Source of the DNA: an uncultured Actinomycetes bacterium
GTDB lineage: Bacteria; Actinomycetota; Acidimicrobiia; Acidimicrobiales; Ilumatobacteraceae
Direction of reading: 5' to 3'
Assembly: GCA_937927625.1 (NCBI GenBank)
Contig: CALBSD010000057.1
Span: forward strand, 1 to 64,000
Length of the DNA stretch: 64,000 nucleotides
Of this stretch, positions 15,001-27,000 are shown in pieces. A program made the translations under genes and the position numbers. Position 1 is the first letter of the stretch; every line of letters starts with the position of its first letter. The notes under the pieces were generated by a model. The model was not told where the DNA came from. It saw only the letters and a list, made by a program, of their open reading frames with translations, and searched no databases.

Positions 15001-18000
15001 TGAACGGAACGAACACAACGTTCCGCGTTTCAGCGATCAACGCCATTGGTACAGGATCGGGCTCTTTGGCAGTTGCTATCCCATTCACTCTTGCTGCTGC
15101 ACCAACTGGTCCTGCAGGAACCATTACTGCAAACCCAACGAATGCAGACAACTACGGCGGGGCAGTGACAACTGATGCGCCAACACTTTGGTATCGCTTC
15201 AACAATGCATCGGGTTCAACAACAGTGACCGATGCGTCCGGTACGACACGCACCAGCATCGTTGGCGGTTCAGTGACGTTTAACGGAAATGCAGGTTCAC
15301 CATTCGGTGGCACCAGTGGTTCGGCAACATTCAACGGAACTGCAGGCTCTGCGACTGCTTATCCAACTGTTGCTCCGTTAACTCCGATCAACCTTGCCGG
15401 CGGCATCTCCACGCTCTCTACTGCAGATCTCAAGATTTCTGGCTCCGTGACACTTGAAGCTTGGGTGAAGCCAGCATCTGGTGCGCCGAACAGGTGGCAG
15501 ACGATTATCGCTCGAGGCAACAGTGGCTCGAATGCACGCAACTACGCCTTGTACATGAACAACTACCAAGTGAGCTTTGCGTTCAATACTGCTGGTGGAA
15601 ACCAGTATGTACAGACACAGCCAAATGTGTTGGAACCAAGTGTGTGGTCGCATCTTGTAGGTGTCTTCGATCAGACCACTGGTCTCGTGAAGATTTATGT
15701 CAATGGTCAATTGCAGGCATCTGCATTTGGCACACAATCAGGAACATTGGTCAACTCTGCAGTTGGCGAATTGATGATTGGTAATAACTACAACACTGAT
15801 GCTTCGTACTTCCTCGGCCAGATGAGTGAAGTAGCGGTCTATAACAAGGCTGTTTCTGGTGCGCGCATTCTTGCGCACTACAACGCATCAGGTATCTCCG
15901 CACAGGGCAAGACTGCTCCTTCTGTGACGCCAAATGGTTCCAGCCTCACCTTGAACTGGACTGCGCCAACTAACACGGGTGGTCTTGCGATCACTGGATA
16001 CAAGATTGATTACGTCCTGCCATCAACCACAATCACAAGCAGCACCGGTGCTGCGTGGACAACATTGATTGCCGATACTGGTTCAACAAGCACGACATAC
16101 ACCTTGAATAGTGCTGTCACTTCCGCTTTGGGTCAGGGCTACTCCTTCCAGGTCAGCGCAATTACATCTGCTGGTGTTGGTGCGGCATCAATGCCTGTTG
16201 GACCAATCGGAACTGCTGCGGCACCAAGCGAACCTCGCTCGTTCACCGCAGTTGGCGGAACGGCACAAGTGGCATTGACATGGACTGCGCCTGCGACGAC
16301 AGGTGGTCTGAATGTCACTGGATACACCATCGAGCGCAGCGCGGATAACGGTGTCACATGGATTGCAGTGGGTACTGCAACAAGCACCTCACCATTTGTC
16401 GCGGGAGCAGTCTCAGGATTTACGTGTACATCAATCACTGCATGTACAGATGCAACGACAGCAATGTTGCCTGGCGCATCCTTCCAGTACCGCATCGCTG
16501 CAATTACTCCTGCAGGAACAAGCAGCTTCTCTACGGCATCTGCTGGACCAGCAAACACAGTGACTGCATTACTTGCAGTTGTTGGTAACGCGCAAGTGAG
16601 CCTCAGCTGGGACATCATGCCCACAACGGCAGGTCAGACAGTTGCGGGTTACTACGTTGAATATTGCACCGGTACCTGCACCACAACGTCGGGAACTTAT
16701 ACGGCAGTGACTGCGATCTCAGGTGCGCCAACAAACGGCACAACACCGAATAACTACATCACTGTTACTGGCCTCACCAACGGAACGATTTACACATTCC
16801 GCGTACGTGCTGTTTATGGTGCAAGCAACACCCGCGGACCTGCAGTCATCGTGACTGGTATGCCAGTGGCAAGTGCACAGATCAGCGTGCAGTTGTTGAA
16901 CTCAACGGCTTCGACAACAACGATGGCGTTGAACTGGCTCGCGCCAGTTCCAGTGACTGGCAACACTGTTGCTGGCTACCTGGTGGAATACTGCGCATCG
17001 AACTGCGGAGTTTCCGGTGCCGTCTTTACAGCGGCAACACCGGTTTCAGGAGCATTCCCAGGAACAACAACTTCGCTTCTGAGTTACACGGTGACCGGTT
17101 TGACGACAGACAACACGTATGCGTTCCGCGTCACTCCGGTTCTTGCGGTTGGATCCTCTGGTGTCTCCAGCCCGTCGGTGGTGTTTGATACGCCAATGGC
17201 ATCTGTTGATGCTCCGACAGCAATGGCGGCTGCTGGACGTTTGAACAGTGTCTATGTGTCATGGGCTCCACCAGCAACTCGCGGTGGATACCCAATTCTT
17301 GGTTACCGCGTGGAATACCGCGTGAACAACACAGGCAACTGGGTGACAGCGACTGCTAACTCGTACTCATCAACACCGAACTATGCAGTGGCTGGTTTGA
17401 CTGCGGGTGTCACGTATGGATTCCAAGTCACAGCTTTGACAGCTGCCGGACCAGGTGCGACTAGTGCGTCGGTGACAGGCGTTCCATTCGGTTCGGCTGC
17501 TGCTCCAACAAACTTGCGTGCATCTGCTTCAAGCGGACAAGCAGTTCTTCAATGGGAAACTCCAGCAAGCAATGGTGGAAACGCCATCACTGGTTACCGC
17601 ATTGAGTCCAGTGTTGACGGCGGAACAACGTGGAGTGACGAAGTCGCAAACACCAACAGCACTGCAACGTCGTACACATTGACCGGCCTTGATAACGGCG
17701 TGACCATCTTGATTCGCGTGAGTGCAGTAACTGCTGCAGGTAGCGGTTTGGTATCAAACGTTGCTCCAGCAATTCCAAGTGCGCCTGCTTCTGCGCCGTT
17801 GAATGTTTCGGCCATCGTGGGCAATGCCCAAGCTGTTCTTACGTGGACTGCTCCTGCAGATACTGGTGGATTGCCAGTAACGGGTTACATGATCGAGCGC
17901 TCATCTGATGGAACTAACTGGTCAACAGTGACCGCGAATACGGGTAACCCTGTACCTGCATCTGTTCAGGCAGGCCTCACGAATGGTTTGACCTATCAGT

Positions 18001-21000
18001 TCCGTATCTCTGCAATCACTTCAGGCGGAACCGGTGTTGCAAGCTCGCCGTTCACAGTGAAGCCATTCACCTCTCCATCTGCTCCAACCGCGTTTACAGC
18101 GCAGCCAAGTGATGGTCAAATCACTTTGACATGGGGAATCCCAACAACAGACGGTGGCGCTGATGTCACTGACTATCGCGTGGAGCAGTCACTTGATGGC
18201 GGCATCACGTGGACAGCTGCGGCTGCAAGTACTGGTGGCACTCGTCAGGCAACCATCACTGGCTTGACCAATGGAACACCGATCCTGTTGCGCGTCTTTG
18301 CAATGAACACGGCTGGTTTGGGTACTCCAACACAGTCGATCAGTACTTCTGCGTACACAATCCCTGGCGCACCAACTGCACTTCGTGCAACAGGTGCAAA
18401 TGCATCTGTGTTGTTGTCATGGACAGCTCCGACAAACACAAATGGTTCGCCAGTGTCTGGCTACAAGGTGGAGCGTTCAAGTGATGCAGGCGCAACATGG
18501 ACTGTTGCAATTGCAAATACCGGAAACTCCGGAACAAACGTTGTGGTGAATGGACTCACAAACGGAACTGCATATGCATTCCGCGTCAGTGCAATTAACG
18601 CGGCGGGAGCTGGCGATGCTTCTGGTTCAGCTGGTGCAACCCCAATGACAACGGCAAGTGCGCCAACAGCAGTGACCGCAACGGGTGGAAACACCACGGC
18701 GACACTGACGTGGGCACTGCCCACCAACAATGGTGGTTCAGCAATTACTGGTTACAACATTGAGCGCTCAAGCGATGGTGGACTCACGTGGTCTTCGGTT
18801 GCAACAAATGTTGTCGCGCTGACATACAGCGATTCCGCACTCACAAATGGAACGACGTATTTGTATCGAGTCATTGCTGTTAACGCGGCGGGAACTGGCT
18901 CGAGCAGTGCTGGCGTCGCAATGGTGCCGGCCGCCAAGGCTGGTGCCCCAACTGGACTCGTCGCTACATCGGGTAGTGGATCGGTCATCTTGTCGTGGGT
19001 TTCGCCAACGAACACTGGTGGCGCTGCAATCACTGGTTACTTCGTGGAAGTCTCCGAAGACGGTGGTTCTACTTGGACAACTGCAATCGCGAATACCGGC
19101 ACCTCAGCTGCGTTCGCTTCTGTGGGCAACCTTGCAGACGGTCAGCTCTACACCTTCCGCGTCAGTGCAATAAATGCCGTTGGTACGGGGGCTATCAGTG
19201 CGACCGCAAGTGGCACTCCTGTCATCGTTTCAAGTGTTGTTCTCTCGGGAACACCGGGAAGCGGCAATGCATCACTGAGCTGGACTGCACCGACGGACAT
19301 TGTCCAGACCGGTTACGTCGTGGAGAAGTCCACTGACGGAATCACGTGGACCTCAGCAATGGCGAACCCTGCTGCTAACGCAACAAGCGGTGCCGCCACA
19401 GGCCTGACTAACGGAACGATGTACTTCTTCCGCATTCAAGTGGTGACCGCTGGTGGTCCTGCTTCGAGCTACTCGAACTACGTCGCACTCGTGCCGCGTG
19501 GTGTTGCAGGTGCCCCGACGGCTCTTGCAGCAGTGGCAGGGGATACCCAGGTCACATTGCGCTGGGTTGCACCATCCTCGAATGGAGGCACCGCAATCAC
19601 TGGTTACAAGGTGGAATACAGCGCCAATGCGGGAACAACATGGACAGTTGCAACAGCAACAACTGGCAACCAGGCTGTGTTGTACACAGTGACCGGACTG
19701 ACGAATGCGACCGCATATTCATTCCGCGTTTCAGCGGTGAATACGGTGGGTGACGGCACTGCAAGCGCAGCTGCAACTGCAACGCCATACACGATCCCAG
19801 GAGTTCCAACGTCAGTCACGACGACGGCAGGAACAGGCCAAGTTGTCTTGAACTGGACCGCACCTGCAAGCAACGGCGGAAGTGCTATCACTGCGTATGT
19901 CGTACAAGTGACATCAGATGGTGGTGCTACATGGACAACATTGACCTCGTCGGTCACTGCAGTGACGTACACGGCCACAGGTCTCACAAACGGAACGACA
20001 TACGCATTCCGTGTTGCAGCAGTGAATGCTGCCGGCACAGGTATTTCAGCGAACCCTGTAACGGGTACGCCGTTCGAAGCACCAAACGCTCCAACAGCCT
20101 TGGCAACGGTGGCAGGGGACACCTCTGTCTCGATTTCATGGACAGCGCCGACAAATGTTCCTTCAACAGCAATTGTGGGTTACAAGGTGGAGAGGTCCGC
20201 TAACGCTGGAACATCTTGGACGGTGGCAACCGCAAACACCGCTTCGAACTTGACGAACTACACAGTCACTGGTTTGACGAATGGGACCACATATTCATTC
20301 CGTGTAACTGCGTTGATCTCTGCTGGACCTGGCAGTGCATCTGCTTCGGCAACTGGTACGCCATTTGGAATTCCAAGCGCACCGCAAGGCATCACCGCAG
20401 TCTCTAGTGATTCACAAGTCACAGTTTCTTGGAGTGCACCATTGTCGAACGGCGGCAGTGCAATCACTGGCTACATCATCCAGATGTCTACAGATGGTGG
20501 CGCAACCTTTGCTGATGCAGTGACTACAACAAGCACAAGTGCAGTGATTGGCAGCCTGACAAACGGCACCAGCTATGTCTTCCGTGTTGTTGCAACAAAT
20601 GCAGCGGGCAATGGCATCGTCAGTGCAACTGCCTCTGGAACACCGTTCACATCGCCTGGTGCTCCAACATCACCACAGGCAATTGGTGGCACAAATGAAG
20701 TTGTGCTTTCCTGGACGGCACCAACGTCGACTGGTGGAAGTGCATTGGTGGGTTACCGAATCGAGCGCAGCTCGAATGGTGGAACGTCATGGACGACGGT
20801 TGTGTCCAATACCGGCTCCACCGCAACGGCTTTCACTGCTGGCAACTTGTCAGCAGGAGTGGTGTACACATTCCGCGTTGCTGCCGTTACCAACGGTGGA
20901 TTCGGTGCCTACAGCGTGAACTTCACTGGATCAGCTGTTGGTCTTGCAACTGCGCCAAGCGCACTTGTTGCAAATGCAGGAACTGGTCAAGTGACGTTGT

Positions 21001-24000
21001 CATGGACTTCCCCTGCATCGAATGGTGGAAGCACGGTCTCCACATATGTCGTTGAAAAGAGTGCAGATGGCGGTGTGACTTGGTCGACGGTGACAACTGC
21101 TGCCACAGGTACGTCGTACGTCGTCACGGGCCTGACGAATGCAACGACCTATTCATTCCGCGTCAGCGCTGTCAACGCAAGTGGTGCAGGTATTTCATCT
21201 GCACCTGCAACGGCAACTCCATTCACAACTCCAGGTGTTCCAACGGGACTCTCCGTGATCTCTGCAACATCGCAAGTTGTCTTGGTGTGGACAACACCTG
21301 CAAGCGATGGTGGTACATCGATTTCTGGTTACAAGGTGGAGCAATCCACTGATGGCGGATCCACATGGACCTCGCTGGTTGCGAATACAGGTTCTGCTTC
21401 CACGGTCTATGTGGTGTCCGGCCTCACAAACGGCAGTGCATATCGCTTCCGTGTCAGCGCCATCAACTCTGCTGGTGTAGGAAATGCATCCACCGATGCA
21501 GCCGCAACACCATCGGGCACCGCAACGGCACCGCGATCATTGACTGCAACTGCATCTGACGGTCGAGTGGCTCTCGCATGGGTTGCACCATCTTCAACGG
21601 GTGGAAACGCCATCACGGGTTACTTCATTGAAGTCAGCTCGAACGGCGGCACGACGTGGTCAACATTGATTGCCGATACGGCAACAACAGCAACCAGTTA
21701 CACCGCAACCGGTCTGTCCAACGGAACGACATATGCCTTCCGTGTGTTCGCCATCAACGTCAATGGCGTTGGTGCAGTGAGCTCGCCGGCTTCTGCATCA
21801 CCATTCACGACTCCTGGCCAGGTGCCAGCAGTGACAGCAACCGCTGGAAACGCTCAAGTACTTCTTTCATGGACAGCGCCATCAACCGATGGTGGTGGAG
21901 CAATTGCTGGTTACAAGATTGAACGTTCTGCAGACTCTGGTGCTACCTGGTCGACATTGACGGCAAACACAAACTCTGCCGCAACGAACTACACGGCATC
22001 TGGCTTGACAAATGGAACGGTGTATTCGTTCCGCGTGAGCGCAGTCAATGGTGCTGGCACAGGAACTGCAAGCTCCAGCGCGACGGCAACTCCGTTTGCG
22101 GGTGCTGCAGCACCGACCGCCCTCAGCGCAGTTCCATCAAGTGCACAAGTGGTGCTGTCATGGACAGCACCAACGGCAACGGGTGGATCATCAATTGTTG
22201 GATACCGCATTGAGTCCACCGTGAACGGTGGAACCTCATGGACAACGCTTGTGGCAGATACTGCATCAACGTCTACGACATACACCGCGACGTCACTCAC
22301 AAATGGCCAGCAATATGGCTTCCGCGTGAGCGCAATCAACGGCGCTGGCGTTGGCGTTGCGAGCGCTGTGGCAACGTCGACACCGTTCACCACTGCTGCT
22401 GCACCAGTTTCAGTGACGGCAACTCCGGCTGACACACAAGTGCTCTTGACATGGGTTGCTGGTGCATCAAATGGTGCTTCCATTACTGGTTACACAATTG
22501 AGCAGTCTGATGATGCAGGTGCAACATGGTCCACCATTTCGGCGAACACCAACTCGGCACTCACTCGTTACACAGTGACTGGCTTGACGAATGGTTCGTC
22601 CTATACATTCCGCGTTGCTGGTATTAACCAGGCAGGAACTGGTGCTTCTACTTCAAGCATCGCTACGGTCCCTGCAGGCGCACCTTCCGCCCCAACAGCT
22701 CTTGTTGTTGCCCCAGGTAACACTGCCGCAACGTTGACATGGGTCGCTCCATCTACCGATGGTGGAAGGGCAATTACTGGTTACCGCATCGAGCGCTCTG
22801 TCAATGCAGGCGCATCGTGGACCGTTGTTGTTGCAAACACATCTTCAACCAGCACGACATACTCAACTACGGGTCTCACAAACGGCACGTTGTACAACTT
22901 CCGTGTCAGTGCATTGAATGCAGTCACGATTGGTGCTTCGAGCCTTGCCGGATCAGTTGTTCCTGCAGGTATCCCTGTGGCCCCAACATCATTGACTGCC
23001 GCACCGACAAATGGCGCAGTTGTTCTCGTGTGGACCCGTCCGCTGAATGATGGTGGTAACGCGATCATCGGTTACATGGTGGAAACCTCCAGCGATGGTG
23101 GCACTAATTGGACAACTGCAATCGCCAATACAAACTCCACTGTTGCTTCCACAACGGTGAGTGGTTTGACGAATGGTTCGCTCTACAGCTTCCGTATCAG
23201 TGCAGTGAATGCTGTTGGTTCTGGTGCCGCGAGCACTGTTGTTACAGCAACGCCTGCAAGCGTCCCAACTGTTCCGCAGTCTCTCGTTGCTACAGCATCA
23301 AATGGCCAAGTTGCACTGTCATGGAATGCTCCTGCTTCAAATGGAGGCAGCGTTGTCACTGGTTATCGCATTGAGCGCTCAACAGATGGCATTACGTGGA
23401 ACACCATTTCTTCTGGTACGGCAGGAACCACATTCACTGTCACTGGTTTGACAAACGGCTTGACGTACATGTTCCGCCTTGCTGCAACGAACTCCATTGG
23501 CGACAGCGTGATGACCGCTGCAGTAACGGCTATTCCGGCCGCACCTGCAACTGCACCACAAACATTTGTTGCAACAGCAGGAGATCGTGCAGCAACCTTG
23601 ACCTGGAGTGTTCCTGCGTCGAACGGCGGCATGCCAGTTCTTTCGTACACAGTGCAGCGTTCTGTTGATGGTGGTGCCTCTTGGCTTGCTGAGACAATCG
23701 GCGTTGTCGGTTACGGATACTCGGCATCAGGTCTGAACAATCTCACCGCGTACATGTTCCGCGTTGCGGCTGTGACGGCTGTGGGTCAAGGTGCATGGGC
23801 AACAATGTCCAGCCCTGTCACACCATTCCGACCACCAGTCTCGCCAACAACACCAACCGAGCCTAATGCTCCAACATCAGTAACAACCACCGTTGAATCT
23901 GGTCAGACATCGATTGCATGGGTTGCTCCTGCAAGCAATGGTGGTGCATCCATCACTGGTTACATCGTTGAACGATCAATGAACGGTGGCGCAACCTGGA

Positions 24001-27000
24001 CCACTGTGACGACCACGATGGCAACATCGTTCGTAGCAACTGGCCTCTCGAATGGAACGACATACGTCTTCCGTGTGACCGCATCGAACTCGGTGGGCAA
24101 TGGCTTGCCAAGTGCAATGTCCGTTGTGACGCCGGCATCTCTGGCCACTGCTCCGACAAACATTTCCATCTCTACGGGTAATGGCCTGTTGTCCTTCTCC
24201 TGGCTTGCACCTGCAAACACGGGTGGAATGCCAGTGGTTTCCTATGTTGTTGAAACTTCGGCTACTGGAAACAACGGTTGGACGACAGCTACCACTGGTT
24301 CACCATCGACCTCGTTGGTCATTGATGGATTGACCAACGGAGTGCCTTTGTACATGCGCGTCGCTGCAGTGACGGCGATTGGACAAGGTGCATGGGCAAC
24401 CGCGAATGGAACACCAAGCATTGGTGCAGTTCCTGGTATCTCCACCAATGTGGTGGCAACACCAGGTGCAGGACAGGTTGCATTGACATGGACTGCTCCA
24501 GTGGCAAAGGGTGGATCGCCGATTACGGGTTACCTCGTTGAGAAGTCTCTCGATGGCAACACGTGGATGGTTGTCACCTCGAACACCGGTAGCTCGTTGA
24601 CCTCGTACAACGTGACCGGCCTTGCCAACGGAACAACCACTTACTTGCGCGTGAGCGCAATCAATGGTGCAGGTAATGGTTTGCCAACCGGTGCCGTGAC
24701 AGTGACGCCATTGACAACCGCATCTGCTCCGCAATCGCTTGTTGCAACACCTGGAAATACACAGGTCGCACTTTCGTGGACAGCGCCGTTGGACAACGGA
24801 GGCTCGGCAATCACTGGGTACACCATCCAGGTCTCGTCGAACTCTGGTGCGACATGGAGCACCATGGCCAACGTCGTGGGTACCTCGTACACAGCAGCGT
24901 CTCTCACCAATGGCACGAGTTACGCATTCCGCGTTCTTGCAGTCAATGGTGGTGGTGCAGGTAGTGCATCTGCGCCAGACGTGGCAGTGCCGTTCGCAAC
25001 TGCAAGTGCAGTACGAAACCTTGTGGTGGCAGCAGCCGATAGCCAAGTCACCGCAAGTTGGACCGCACCTGCATCCAATGGTGGTTCGGCCATCAGCGGA
25101 TACCGCGTTGCCTACAGCATTGACAATGGAACAACCTTCTCTGCAGACACTGTGGTGAATGGAACAACTGCAGTGATCACTGGTTTGACCAATGGAACCG
25201 CCGTTGTTGTTCGAGTCATCCCAGTGAACGCTGCTGGAAATGGCACATCAACGATTTCTGCAACTGCGACACCTCGCACAGTTGCTGGAGCATCAACATC
25301 AGTTGTTGCAATAGCAGGCAACGGCCAAGTGTCTCTGACATGGGTTGCGCCGACCGATAATGGTGGTTCGGTAGTCACCGGTTACTCCGTCGAACGCGCA
25401 GTAGGCGCTGGTGGTTCATGGACACGCATCGCAACTATTGCGAACACCTCATATGTTGCGACGGGCCTCACGAACGGCACGACGTATGCATTCCGCATCA
25501 TTGCAACAAATGCTGCTGGTGCCGGTGCTGCGACAGAACCAGTATTGGCAACTCCTGCAACAACTCCGGGAGCACCAACATCGGTAGCAACAGTTGCCGG
25601 TGATGGATTTGTGACGCTGACATGGTCTGCACCAGCATCCAATGGCGGCGCAGTTGTGACGTCCTTCCTCATTGAGAAGTCGACAGACGGAACAACCTGG
25701 ACGACAGCGGCAACAACATCAGCTCGTGAATTCACAGTGACTGGCTTGACAAACGGAACGGCTTACCGTTTCCGCGTCAGTGCAGAAAACGCTGCGGGTA
25801 CAGGCGCATCAGCACAAGCAAGTGCAACGGTGACTCCAAGTGCCAAGGCCGCTTCTCCAACAGCAGTGGTGGCAACACCAACTGATGGTGCGATTGCATT
25901 GACATGGACTGCGCCAAGCGACACTGGTGGATCAACCCTGACGGGCTACATCGTTGAACAAAGCATCGATGGTGGTGTCACCTGGACCACTGCAGCAACA
26001 ACTGCAACTCCTTCGACAACCTTGACTGGATTGACCAACGGAACGACCTACTCGTACCGAGTTCGCGCTAACAACGCAATCGGTTCGGGTGCTGCATCGA
26101 CAGTTGCCACAACCACGCCGTTCACCACACCAGGTGCACCGCGCAATGTTGCAGCTTTCGTTGGCGATAAGGAAGTTCTCCTGACGTGGAGCGCTCCAAC
26201 AAATACAGGTGGTTCAGCAATCACCAGTTACGTCGTTCAGCAATCCACTAATGGAACTAACTGGACAACTGTTGAAACGCCGTCGGTTGCATCGGCAACG
26301 ATCTCTGGTCTTACTAACGGAACCACGTATTCGTATCGCGTGTTCGCTGTGAATGCCGCTGTCACGAATGTCAACAACATTGCATCTTCCGGAGCGACTG
26401 CTTCGACTGTCGTAACAGGAATGCCAAAGACAACGGCTTCGGCACCACAATCGCTGACACCAGTTGCGGGAGATCGTCAGATTACCCTCACGTGGACAGC
26501 ACCTGTTGACAATGGTGGAGTCTCGTTGACGAGTTACAGCGTGCAGCGTTCAGCAGATGGTGGACGTACGTGGACCAATGCATTGACCACGGGTCCTTCA
26601 ACACTGACGGCAACAATTACCGGTCTCACGAACGGCGTTGCATATGTCTTCCGTGTTGCGGCAACAAATGCTGCTGGCGTGGGTGCTGCAAGTGCATGGG
26701 TGACATCAGCACCGGTGGCACCACCTGCCGCACCTGCTTCGGTGGCTGCAACAGCTCAATCAACGGGTGCAACCTTGAACTGGGCTGCACCAACGGATGA
26801 CGGTGGCGCAGCAGTTGTTGGATATCGAGTCGAGCAGTCAGCCGATGGCGGCGCAACGTGGGGTAGCACGGTGCAGCTTGGTGCAAACGTGCAATCGCAA
26901 TCGCTTCGTAAGCGTTCCTTCGATGACGCTGGCCTTTCCACTGCAACGTCATTGCAGGTCACTGGTTTGCAAGTTGGACGCTCCTATGTGTTCCGCGTGC

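Noticed and set aside
24300..25046. 248-codon open frame on the minus strand inside the giant gene
   Set aside because: It is antisense to the Fn3 array, Cys/Arg-rich without a recognisable fold, and the plus frame there has clear Fn3 domains.
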